Below, one piece after another: positions 13,901 through 24,343 of a DNA stretch of 64,000 nt (positions are counted from its first letter, which is position 1; each line of letters starts with the position of its first letter). Location of the stretch: NCBI RefSeq assembly GCF_019112545.1, contig NW_025064885.1, positions 1,390,139 to 1,454,138 on the forward strand. Direction: 5' to 3'. The stretch comes from Guyanagaster necrorhizus. Its lineage: Eukaryota; Basidiomycota; Agaricomycetes; Agaricales; Physalacriaceae. Position numbers and translations under genes: made by a program. The notes beneath the pieces were generated by a model. It was not told where the DNA came from, did no database searches, and worked only from the letters and a program-made list of their open reading frames with translations.

Positions 13901-14881
13901 TCATACCAGTTGCCTGTTCCATGGAACTTACCTCTGAAGGATAGGCAAAGATCCTCTGCAATGAGGTTTATGCCAAGTATAGCATGCTGCAAGTCATCAT
14001 TTCAGACTAGGGCCTCCAATTTGTGTCCAGATTCTTGGATGACCTGTATCAACTCTTAAATATTAAACACAATGCATCTATTATATATCATCTACAAACA
14101 GATGGACAAACTGAATAAGCAAACCAGGAGGTGGAAAAGTACCTTCACCTCTTTCTCAATTACTGACAAGATGATGAGGTGGAATGGCTTGCACTTGCTG
14201 TATTCCAGCATAACAACCAGATACACTCTGCTACTGGCAAAACCCCCTTTTTTATCAATTTTGGCTGACATCCAAACATCTCCCAGACAAAACAACAATG
14301 AACTTCCACACCAGTGTCAACAGAGTTTGTAAAAACTATGACCAAAATCCATGATGAGATAAAGATGGCCCTCAAAAAAGTCACAACCTCTATAAAAACA
14401 GTATAACAAGCATTGCTGTCTGATGCATGAATACCATATCCATGATAAAGTCTGGCTTGATACAACAAACCTACACTTGCTCCACCCAAAGTGGAAATTA
14501 TCTGATAAACATACTGGGCTATTCAAAGTTCTACAAAAAGTGAGCATCTCCACTTACAAACTATGCCTTCCATCAATCTGGAAAGTCCATGATGTCTTCA
14601 ATGAACATTTACTCAGTCTCTATATTGCCCTCACCTTCTCAAACCAGGAATGTCCTTCTGCTCCTCCATCAGACCTCATCAATAATAAGGAACATTATAA
14701 AATTGACTAAATCCTCAACTATAAACTATAAAAAATCAAGGCAAAAAGAGGAGGAATGACAACCATAGTAGACTACCTGGTTAGTTGAAAAGATTATAGA
14801 CCTGAATCAAATCAATGGGTGAACAAACAACAAATAGATGCTAACAACACCATATATGAATATAAATTATCCCTAAATTAA
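10988..14881 (+). pseudogene. pol: B pol: protease-RT-RNase H-integrase-chromodomain (broken)
   Basis: Pol opens in the -1 frame at the CAGTGAGCGATTCC junction. The protease keeps L-I-D-S-G-C at about 11494. The RT (about 12050-12830) has FFGLTNSSATFQ, but the catalytic box reads YLNDIL near 12555, so the first Asp is lost. RNase H spans about 12950-13360. The integrase spans about 13500-14640 with the H..H and C..C zinc region and SIDMITRLP. A decayed chromodomain at about 14760-14860 precedes the TAA at 14879. Frames shift between 11173 and 11404 and again between 13887 and 14423. Confidence 0.88.
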
Positions 14882-14914
14882 GCCATTGAAATGATGGTCT
14901 TAAAAAGAGAGTAA

Positions 14915-15375
14915 TGTTATGATTTTTTTATTTTTCTTTCTTTAATTAATCCCTATCTATGCTTAGTCAGGGCACTAGCATGAGCACTTAGAACTGTGAG
15001 ATAAAGCTTAGTCATCACAATTAGGCCAAGTCAAGCACTGTCTTTTGATGCAATAGCATTGCTCAATGATGCACAATCAGCTTTTTATGTATAGTAATGA
15101 TGCTCAAGGACAATAGGCACAAAGGACAGAATAATGCACAATAGGCATTAGTAAAATTAGCACACACTTGTACAGTATTTAAGAAGGCCTGCTCTTGCTG
15201 GAAACCCCAGCTTTGAGCTAAAGTTTATTCATATATCATTCTATACTCGAGCTATTCTTCAGACCTTATGGCACTCTAATCAGAATATGCATCAGTGAAT
15301 CCAGTTGATCATCTGAAGTGCAAGGTGACTTCTGCTTATCACATGTATCTGTTCACATGATGCTTGAGTCTAACA
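14915..15375 (+). repeat. B 3' LTR
   Basis: It starts TGTTATGATTTTTT after the purine tract AAAAAGAGAGTAA and ends GAGTCTAACA. It has the same length as the 5' LTR, and the differences I see between the two are mostly C/T and G/A. The target duplication TTTAT follows. Confidence 0.93.
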
Positions 15376-15380
15376 TTTAT

Positions 15381-15416
15381 CATATATTTATAGTCATGTG
15401 CAACTTAGATCTAACA
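15381..15416 (+). repeat. A 3' LTR, last 36 bp
   Basis: After the TTTAT duplication, the sequence CATATATTTATAGTC..CTTAGATCTAACA matches the ends of the other LTRs. It completes A's LTR to about 472 bp in total. Confidence 0.88.
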
Positions 15417-18400
15417 AAAAGAGGCCATCTTTTCAAGAGTGGTGGATGTTTCATCAGAGATTTAGATTATCACATGGGTGAAATCTAAGAACATGGAAGT
15501 CATAGTGCAGATATGATTTATTTGTGAGATATTAGAGTAATAGCTATGATTAATGAAGAACAAGGTCTTTCTAATAATAAAGTGGATATGATTGTTATAT
15601 TGGAACATTATAAGGGCAAGCCACTCAACTCAGTCATCTTGCTTATAGTTAATAAATAAGTAGAGATATTTTTCAATCTCCTGATTTACATGCTCTATCT
15701 ATCTATCTGTTTGTGAGTAGTATACTGTAGAAGCATTGCATTGAATCTATAGGAGGTGGTAGAGATTATCTAAGAACTTTAAGACAAATTGTGGTTCTTG
15801 ATTTGAGATCATGACTTAGAACATACTATACTTAGCATAAATCTCATTACAGAGAATCTTAGTCTAGCCTTCTAAAGTCAATTCCATTAAATAGACAATT
15901 AAGATGATTACCTTTGAGAAATGATTAATAATGACAATGATGGTATTATAGCCATTGCAGTCTGATAGTCTGGTGATCATATCCACCAAAATGTGGATCC
16001 ATAGTGATTGGGAGACCTCATTTGGATGGAGTGATGCTGCTCACAGTTGAGTTGATAATTTTTCTTATTAGCATACTTCACATCCTTTGATGTAGTGTTT
16101 GATGTTCTGGCCAAGTTTTGGCCATCAGTACTCTCAGAGCACTAATTTCTTGGTTTTGATGATTTCTGGGTGTTCTGCAGTTGCATGATCATGACATGTG
16201 GCAATGATCTTGCTATGAAGCTGCTGGTTCCTTGGAATATAAATCTGTCTATCATAGCAGATTAATCCTTTCTTTTTTGTCATTCCTCATTTATAATTAA
16301 GAGATGGAGTGACTCTTTGATCTCACTTACTGCTGTCTCTTGTTGCACTCTTAATTTATTTATGGATCTCCTCCTCTGTTGATATTATTATAGCCTGAAA
16401 ATGTTTGAGCTTTAATAATATAACTCTTTTATTATCATCACTCCTCTGATCATGGTCTGCTCACTGGCTGAGTAAATCTGCCTTTTTGTTGGTGGCTCCA
16501 GCCTTGTGATAGAGAGTGTATATGTATTCAGAGAGTTCAGTTACCCAATATACTTGTTATCAGTTAAGTTTCTATGAGAGTCAGAAGTACTAGAGGTTTT
16601 GGTGATTGGTCCAGATCTCAAAGGTCTGGACTGTCTTGATTAAATAGTGCTTCTATTTTATGAGGGCAATCATTATAGTAAAAAGTTCCTTATTATAAAT
16701 CTTATAATTCTGCTCAGTGACTGTAAGTGCCTTTGAAAGAAAAGCCACTAGCCACCACTTCCTATTTTGCTCCTGTGAGAGTATAGCACTGATCACATCT
16801 TCACTTAAATCAGTCTCTATCTGGAACTTTTTATCTTGTGTTGGAATTGCAAGGACTACATTCTCAGTGAGTCATCATTTTGGGTCATTAAATGTGGCTT
16901 GTTGTGAAAGCTCCCAACTTCAGAGGGCATTTTTTATCAGCTGTATTATTGGTCAGATGATTTTGCTGTAGTTCTGAATAAAGTGTCAGTAGAAGTTGGT
17001 GAATCCTAAGAAAGATTAGAGTTTCTTCTTCTTCATTAGTACTGACTATTTAGTTACTCTGGCTACTTTGATGAGGTCTATTCAAATACTCCCTTTGCTG
17101 ATAATGACTCTAAGATACTCTGTTTTTAGAACTTCAAATTCACATTTCTCAGTCTTGAGGAAGAGTTTATGCTTTCTCATTAGTTCGAGAACTTGTTGAA
17201 CTAGTCATCAGTGTTTTATCTGATCCTTGGACATGATAAGGGTGTCATTCAGATATATGGTCACTTTCCTAGTGGCAATGAAATCTTTGAAAATATTATT
17301 CATCATCCATTAGAAAGTGGCAAGAGAGTTGGTGAGTTCAAAAAACATAACTATAGGCTTGAATAGCCCTTGATTTATTCAGAAGACCACCTTCTATTTA
17401 TTGCTCTCTTTGATTTGTATGTTGTTATACCTCTACATGACATTCAACTTAGTGTAGTACTTCACTCCTTATAGTTTGTCCATCAACTCAGAAATTAAAG
17501 AAAGCAGATAACAATTCTTGATTGTCATCTCATTTAATTTCTGATAATCTTATACTAGTCAGAGCTTTTCATCCTTCTTTTTAACAAAGAAGAATAGTGA
17601 GGCCATTAGAGATTTAGATGGTCTGATTCATCTGCTGAAAAAGTTTTCATCCAGGAACTTATCAAGTTCTTGTTTTTTATAGTTACTGAGAGAATAAGTC
17701 TTGCAATCAAGATTTGCATTTGCATTTGGGATGAGCTCAATGACATGATCTCATAGCTTTGGTTCTGGTAGCTCATCAAAGCTTTTCTTGTCAAATAGAT
17801 TCTGATAATCTCAGACTTATTCTGGAATTATTTTTTCAAACATTTTTTTTTTCCTTGCTGATGTTGGCCTTGGCTGCCAGATCATTAGCATGATGTATAG
17901 TCTAGATATGTAGTGCTTGCTGCATATCTATAGTGAGAATTGTTTTGCCATCCTCCATCTCCTTATCCCATCTATCCTCAGAGTCATTGTCAGGTAACTC
18001 AAAGAGGATCTTCTGGCATTTGCATCATGCAAAGATGATCCACCCAGTTTTCCAGTTGATAAGAGAGTTTTGTTGGATCAGCCAGTCATGATCCAGAAAG
18101 ACTTCTTTAATTTCTAGATCAGTGATAGTCAAGTCAATTCATTCTGAGTGATCACCAATAGTTAGGTGTAGTCTGACAAATTTGGTTATTGAACCAGCCT
18201 GATTCTTAGTCCCATCCACATTGTAGACTGGAGTAAGGGCAGCTGTTGCTCTGGTGGAGAGATTGTACTTATTGATGAAAGCACAGTTAATGGAGCTGCC
18301 AGTGAAACTGCTATCAATCAGGGCTGTCACTGCATGTACAGTTCAATTTGTGAGAGTCTCAATTTGGGCTCTGGTTGTCAGATCCCATCCTGGTGTTTTG

Positions 18401-18834
18401 GTTCTTCTGACATATCTCTTAGGCCCTTGAAGTTCATCAAGCCACTCTAAGATCTAGCATCATTCTGCTCTCTGCATCTCTTTAACCATCTCATCAATCA
18501 CTTCTTTGGCCCAGGTTTTATATACCCAATTCTTGAGTATGGCCTTGGCTTTTTTCTCTGTCCTAGAGTCCTTAATGGCTATCCAAGTTCATTCAGTGTC
18601 AAATGGCTCAAGCCATTTGATGAGGGTCTCTCTCTCTGTTTGGCCTGTGGACAGTTGAGTTGTTTCTTTTGGTGATTCTTTGGGCATATATGTAGTAGCA
18701 GGTGATGATCAGAGTATATTTGAATGCATACATAAGTTAGACAGATTTATACCTACAGAAGTGCTATTAGTCTATCTTGCAGCTACTGCTAACACACTGT
18801 TCTGTTTCTTGGCTGATCCAGTGAAATCACTCAT
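15417..18834 (-). pseudogene. pol: C pol (broken, integrase truncated)
   Basis: On the minus strand the protease spans about 18430-18000 and keeps the Asp (ALIDSSFTGSSIN, the third motif residue now Ser). The RT spans about 17760-16980, and its box reads YLNDTLI near 17255, with the first Asp changed to Asn. RNase H spans about 16960-16440. The integrase runs from about 16300 to 15417, where A interrupts it. At the gag-pol junction the bases read CCAATGAGTGATT, so in this copy pol could start at an ATG (18834) that overlaps the gag stop. The copies in other elements have CAGTGAG instead. It is heavily mutated. Confidence 0.84.
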
Positions 18835-19588
18835 TGGTCAGCTCTATCTTTTATCTTCTCTACTTTCATATCCTTGTTGAGTTCCTCCTCTTCCTTCTGT
18901 AATTCAGTGATCTGGGCCCATATGTCCTCATGAGTTTATTTCTTCTTTAGACAGTCCTGTGATATATAACCCTTCTGTCCACAATTAAAACACTTTCCTT
19001 TCTTCTTTAGCTGATCTATATCCATTGGCTTTCTGCTTCTAGTATATGTTGTTCCAGTTTCTGTCTTCTGCATTCTATAACTGAGAGTGGTGGATGATGA
19101 GGCAGTAGTTTTGACAGTATCAGTCTGATTATCAGGCTTCAAAGATTGTAGTTAGATTGGCTTGCAGTTTTCCTACAGGTTGGACTGCTCTGTCTCCTGT
19201 GGCTGTCTCTCCTTGTATATCTCAATGACCCTTTCTTTCTATGCATTGTAAGCCTTCAGAATGTTTATCCTGATGTCTGATATTATTTTGATGTAAAAGA
19301 GTGGAACATTCTGTTTGAGTGTCTCAACTATTCTTCTATTATTATCAATGTTGTCTTGAATCCTGACAAGCTTGACAAGCTACTCCAGTTTGTCAAAGTA
19401 CTCAGTAGCTGGCTTATCACCCATCTTGTACTCCTTGATCTTTGATTTGTAGACTTCTTATACTGTCAGATCAATGAACTTGTCATTAAGCATCTGCTTA
19501 AAAACCAGCCAGGATGGCAGTCAATGATGCTGCCTAGTTGTAGAGTAGAAGTTCAGAGAAATAAAGATCCATCATATTTTAGCTTTAT
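18831..19588 (-). pseudogene. gag: C gag, C-terminal part
   Basis: A readable minus-strand stretch (19142-18936) holds KPMDIDQLKKKGK followed by the zinc knuckle C-F-N-C-GQKG-Y-ISQD-C at 18992-18951. All Cys are present and the His is changed to Tyr. Upstream (to 19588) is the decayed gag domain, with words matching FKQMLNDKFIDL and MGDKPATEYFDKL. Element D cuts the rest away. Confidence 0.8.
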
Positions 19589-20030
19589 TGTTATGATTTT
19601 CTATCTTTTTTTTTCTTTTATCCTTATTTATATTTAGTCAGAGCATCTAAACAGTGCTTAGGGCTATGGAACAGTCTTAGTTAGCACAATTGATCATTAT
19701 TTTCAGATGTATAGTGATGCTTCGACAACAGGACAAGCTCTCTTTTGTAGGTAATCATGACACTCCAGAACAATAAGCACTATAGCTTGAATATGCATAA
19801 TTAGTAGAACTATATTTATTTATAAGGCAAACAATATATAAGTAGCATAGATAATGCCATGTATCTCTAGTCTTGAGCTATTCTTTATTTTATCACTTTA
19901 TCTTGAGTCAACTTGTATTGACCTTAAAATATAACACTGCTACATCTAGTGGACTTGAGTGTGACTATATGAACTCAATACAGCACTTATTTATCATGTG
20001 TTAGTAGTTATATATCACTTGAGCTTAACA
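19589..20030 (+). repeat. D 5' LTR
   Basis: It runs from TGTTATGATTTTCTATC to TGAGCTTAACA and is 442 bp. It is diverged from the B and E LTRs, but the word TAGTCTTGAGCTATTC at about 19877 sits where the other copies have the self-primer. The bases just after the LTR read ATTAGCTTGAGGCTTC. Confidence 0.88.
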
Positions 20031-20088
20031 ATTAGCTTGAGGCTTCTGCTTCCCTTTTTTTATACCTAGTAGAAGTGAAGAAAGTCAA

Positions 20089-20570
20089 ATGCCACCATCA
20101 GATATATCTATCTCTAATGTCACCAATAACTTCTTTAAGCTTTTAGCTTCTATCATTGGGATGCTTCTAGGCTTATTAGCTATTATTCAACTCTGCTGCA
20201 GATATCAATCAATCATAGCTTGAGTAGTCAGACACTATCACTCTTTTCAGCAGATACAGCAAATCCTTCAAAATGTCACATCTGATCTCTCTCTCCACAA
20301 CATCTTCCTCTCTGCTCAAACCTCCTTCCAGTCTGCATTCAGAATCATACTTGAAATCAGGCCTAGTTGCTTGAATGAAAGATGCACTCTAGAAGAAGAA
20401 AAACTCTAACAGCCAGTCAGACTTCTTCAAACAACTAGTAGATATAATGAGCATTGGAACATAGGATTCAGAAACCTCTGAGTGCCACTAAACTTCCTTC
20501 TGGTCCCAAACTATAAAGATGAGGATCTCTTCAGCAACTTTTTTGAGGAGTTGTCATTCTCTGACCCTTT
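20089..20570 (+). pseudogene. gag: D gag, N-terminal part with hydrophobic helix
   Basis: The ATG at 20089 lies 58 bases after the LTR. Residues about 16-36 contain LLASIIGMLLGLLAIIQL, an uninterrupted hydrophobic run with no charged residue, unlike the B, E and J copies, which keep one Arg. Then come a Tyr/His/Gln-rich stretch and the NVTSDLSLHNI motif shared with E, J and H. Three in-frame stops are present. The frame runs without an indel up to F's insertion and continues at 33579. Confidence 0.85.
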
Positions 20571-20586
20571 TGTTAAAGTAGCATGC
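20571..20586 (+). repeat. F 5' LTR, first 16 bp
   Basis: TGTTAAAGTAGCATGC matches the start of the 3' LTR at 33427 with a single G/A change. E is inserted directly after it, and its last five bases, CATGC, are duplicated at 28730-28734. Confidence 0.92.
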
Positions 20587-21046
20587 TGTTATGATTTTTC
20601 TATTTCCTTCCTTGATTAACCCCTATTAATGCTTAGTCAGAGTGCTAAACCAAGATGCTTAAGACTGTGAGGCAAGGCTTAGTCATCACAAACAGCTGAG
20701 TCAGTCATTGTCTTTTGATGCAACAGCATTGCTTGATGATGTACAATCATCTTTTTATATACAGTAACAATGCTCAAGGACAATGGGCACAAGAGATTTA
20801 ACAACACACAATTAGCAACAGTATATTTAGTACAGACTTGTACAGTATTTAAAGAGGCTCACTCTCACTGGTAATCCTTAGCTTTGAGCTAAAGTTTATT
20901 CACACCATTCTATTCTTAAGCTGATTCTCTTTGGCCTTATGATACACCTATTCAGAAGCACATCAGTGAACTCAGATGACTACTCAAAGTGCAAGGTAGC
21001 TTCTATTTATCATGTGTTTCTGCTCACATGATGCTTGGATCTAATA
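20587..21046 (+). repeat. E 5' LTR
   Basis: It starts TGTTATGATTTTTC and ends GGATCTAATA (CA has become TA). It carries a TATTTAAAG box near 20848 and the self-primer word AGCTTTGAGCTAA at 20880-20892. The facing primer-binding site TTAGCTTGAAGCT (21048-21060) matches its complement at 11 of 13 bases; the two mismatches are the two bases of one former CpG. Confidence 0.94.
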
Positions 21047-21103
21047 ATTAGCTTGAAGCTGTTCCTTCCCTTTCCTCATGCCTGTTAATGCAGAGGAAAC
21101 CAA

Positions 21104-22288
21104 ATGCCCTCTATCAATCTCTCAGATCTGAACTTTGATCACAAATTCTTCAAACTTCTTGCTTTTATTATCAGAATATTATTGGGATTGTTGGTGATCA
21201 TCCAGCTGTGCCAGAGATGCCATTCAATTATTGCTTGGGCTATCAGACATTACAATGAGTTTCAGCATATCTGATATATTTTATAAAATGTAACCTCCAA
21301 CCTCCTACTACATGACATCTCTGACTCCCAATGAACATCCCACCAGCCTCTGACAGACCTCTTACCTGAAGCCAGGCCTAGCAGCCCACATCAAAGAAAT
21401 GTTCAAGAAGAAGAAGGATACCAATACCTCCTCAGATGACTCAGCTGAGATCATAACCCTCATGTCTCAGGATTCAGAAACTTATGGATCCCAGAACTCT
21501 CATCCGACCACAAAGACAAGAACATTCTAGAGGACTTCTTCTAGCAGTCTCTCTCATCTGACCCTACCACAGCCTCTCAAACTGGAGAGATTGTTGATCA
21601 TGCCCAAGATTCTCTTGATGTCACTCAGTTGGCTGTAAGATCCCACCAGACATCACCTTGAAGCCAGTCTTGCAGCTCTGCCACATCTCTCCTCTGCTCA
21701 GTTGGGATAAGCAGTGGGCTGAGGAGAGCACTCTCAGACTGGCTTAATGATAAGCACTGAAACAGAGAGGCTCAAGACAAAATTATACACTGATACTTTC
21801 CTATCTGAGACACTAATATCTTCTTCAACTACAATAAAGCTCTCCAACAAGAAGAACAAAGACAGCAAACTGCACTGCAGCCAGTTCGCAGCAAGCTTGA
21901 GGAGCACATCCTTGAAAGTGGCAGAAGGAGATGGGAAGCCACTGAGTATGACAGGCAACATTGAGAGGAGCAGCAAGAAGTCGAGAGAGCCCAACTGGAA
22001 AGGGCCAACATCTCAAACTAATATGGACTCTGACCTGAAGGTGCCATCATACTCACATCAGTCCAAGCTAATGTCTCCCTCTCTATACCTGTCTTTAGAG
22101 AGCTGAGCACTGAGTTCAGCCAATGGAGTGAGAACCACTGGAGAAACAAAATCCTCACAGCAGAAGAAAGAATTTCTGAGATCTTCCCATACTCTCCAAC
22201 CCCACAGTATCCCTCTCTCCAATGAACCCTCAGTATTGACACTGCAATTAGAGACGATGAGTCCATTCTCAAACACTATGAGCTATGA
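21104..22288 (+). pseudogene. gag: E gag first part: hydrophobic helix plus charged segment
   Basis: The ATG at 21104 is 57 bases after the LTR. The sequence FIIRILLGLLVIIQLC forms a hydrophobic run at residues about 21-36. Later, at about 21821-22010, a Gln/Glu/Arg-rich segment (ALQQEEQRQQ) in the same frame as the charged segment of J suggests a coiled coil. This frame ends at the TGA at 22286, the position where J also has TGA. The rest of gag then lies in another frame (see next entry). I do not recognise the domain outside this element family. A membrane anchor is inferred from hydrophobicity alone. Confidence 0.72.
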
Positions 22289-24343
22289 GTCTCTGGGACT
22301 ACTCACATCTCTACCCATGTGCTCTGAGGATTCCTCAGGAGCTGAGTGGTTGGGCAGCTACTCAATGATAGATATAAGTGAAATATCCAGCTCTACTGCA
22401 AGTGAGTGGAGGCAGCAAGAGTAACAGGAGGAAACTGATATGACAAATATATTAGAAGTCAACTGGCCTCTACCTATCTCAACTCTCCCAACACCGAGGG
22501 CCTCACCACTGGCCCCAGCATTCAGCCAGAGCAGCAGAATGACAGTCCAACTGCTAGAGGATGAGGAGAGTTCCTATACTCTGCCTGCCACTTTCTCTCT
22601 CAAAGAAGGAGAGAATGATGAGGATATGGAGAGCGAGGAAACTGAGAGTAGCAATCCACCTCACATGGGGGAGGACCTCTCTTACCTTTTTCAAGAAGAT
22701 ATAGATGAAGAAGAGTTGGAAAGAGTGATACAGAAAGCAAAGACACAGGAGTACTAAAAGTTCTACCTGCAAGAAGTAAATTTCTTATAGTGCGATACCA
22801 TTTAGGTGGCATCACAATTAGGACAATTATATTTGCATTCATCAACTAATGAAAAAACAGAAATCCTGAGGCATATGGCAACTGACTATGCTGCTGTCCA
22901 GTATAATAAAAAGCACCCAAAAGATCAGATCTGCCAGCCACTGGCATATCAGATGCCAAAGCCAGTATGACCAATGCCATGGTCACCACCCATCACCTTG
23001 AAGTGAGCCATATACACAGCACTCTCTATCCAAAGTATATTTTCTTACTCTGCCCTCTTGTCCCAATCTATGACTATCTGGCTGTCACAATCCCAACTAT
23101 CACCTGACAAGCCACCAACCTCATACCAGAACCTGTGGACTGGTAAAGGAAGCAGGATCCTAGGGACACAGCTCCCACCTGATGAAGCAAGTGGGAGTGG
23201 CAGCAGGAAGGAGCCAATTCAGGATGACCCTGAAGTAGTACAACTCAGATTCATAATCTGAGACAGAGTTATAGTTCAAAAAGAAGAACCCCCATGAGGG
23301 ACTCCAGTTGTAGATGACCACTCACTTCATTCATTCTCTAGGCTGCCAGCTAAATGGCAGTGCCTCTTATTCTCTGACTGGCCCAATCTAATGAGCATAT
23401 TACCCCATGACACTACCATCCTGCAATGCTACTCAGACCTCCTATAAAAGCTCTATCCCTTCAAAGGAGCATCTGATGACATCGACCAATTCCTCATAGA
23501 CTGTGAACAGTACTTTGAGATCTATATAGGGTACTTAGGGACTGATATGAATAAAGTCATCTTCACTGCCTCCTATCTCAAGGAGAAAGCAAAGACATGG
23601 TGGATTCTAATCTTCTCAAACTTCCAATCATCAACTCAGGAGCATTATCAGTATCTCTCATGGCTGGTCTTCAAACAAATACTCTATGACAAATTCATTG
23701 ATCTTGCAGTACAGGAAGTGCACAAACAGAAGATCAAAGAGTATAAGATGGCTGACAAAGTAGCCACAGACTATTTTGATGAGCTAGAATGATTGGCCAA
23801 GCTTGCTGGAATACAGGATGATACACAAAAGATGGTCACATGGTCAAGGCCCTCAAATGAGAGGTCCTCTCCTCTTACATCACAATGATCTCAGCAATCA
23901 GCATCTGAGCCTTTATGCTGAACAGCTACAATGAGTGGAAGGAATAGATTATTGAGATGTATAAGAAGTGACAAAGGCAGAAAGCAGAGTCAACAACACT
24001 GCAAGACTACCCGAAGAAGTTGAACCCACTAATCCCAAACAAATTGTCAGAAACAACCATTGGAAAATCATCAGAACCCTCTATGGCCCCTGTCTATAGC
24101 ATACAGAAGACCGGGACAGGAACTATATATACAGGAGCAGGAAAATCCATGGATATAGACCAGATGAAGAAAGAAGGCAAATGCTTCAATTGTAGTCAAA
24201 AGGGGCTCATGGTGAAGGACTGTCCAAAGAAGAGAAGAATACAAGAAGACATCCAGGCACAGATCACTGACTTGCAGAAAGAGAAAGAGAAACTCAGTGT
24301 AGAAACTAAGGTGGAGGAAGTAAAAGATGTGGCCAGCCAGTGA
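22281..24343 (+). pseudogene. gag: E gag second part: acidic block, gag domain, zinc knuckle
   Basis: This part starts with SYESLG and contains SSSTASEWRQQE. It continues through the acidic LSYLFQEDIDEEELERVIQ (about 22680) and the EILRHMATDYAAVQYNKKHPKDQ block (about 22865). The retrotransposon gag domain is at about 23460-23800. A frame change near 23830 precedes the knuckle C-F-N-C-SQKG-L-MVKD-C at 24182-24223, where Leu replaces the expected His. It ends with CAG TGA at 24341. Its product would coat the element RNA in a virus-like particle. Confidence 0.84.

Larger units (their letters stand above)
7214..15375 (+). mobile_element. Complete gypsy retrotransposon B, inserted in the LTR of A
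   Basis: B is 8162 bp with two 461-bp LTRs (7214-7674 and 14915-15375). It is flanked by the 5-bp duplication TTTAT (7209-7213 and 15376-15380). The insertion splits A's 3' LTR, and the two halves rejoin in register. The element encodes a long-leader Gag and a Pol with chromodomain, both broken by stops and several indels. It is younger than A by position. Confidence 0.95.
15417..19588 (-). mobile_element. Gypsy retrotransposon C fragment, interrupted on both sides
   Basis: Reading on the minus strand gives the C-terminal part of gag, then protease, RT, RNase H and integrase. It is cut on the left by A inside the integrase and on the right by D inside the gag domain (TTTAT at 19584-19588). 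Neither LTR is in view. It is the oldest element of the left half, because A and D are both inserted in it. Confidence 0.86.
19589..20570 (+). mobile_element. Gypsy retrotransposon D, 5' part (continues at 33579)
   Basis: This is a 442-bp 5' LTR plus the first 160 codons of gag. It is inserted in C at TTTAT (19584-19588), and at 20570 it is interrupted by copia element F. The reading frame is restored exactly when bases 20569-20570 are joined to 33579, so the two pieces are one element. Confidence 0.92.

Noticed and set aside
14160..14489. 109-codon minus-strand open frame with Cys-rich protein
   Set aside because: It is antisense to B's integrase, and the plus-strand reading aligns with the other copies.
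15690..15712. CTAT-type microsatellite
   Set aside because: It is only about four or five imperfect units within C's integrase, too short to call.
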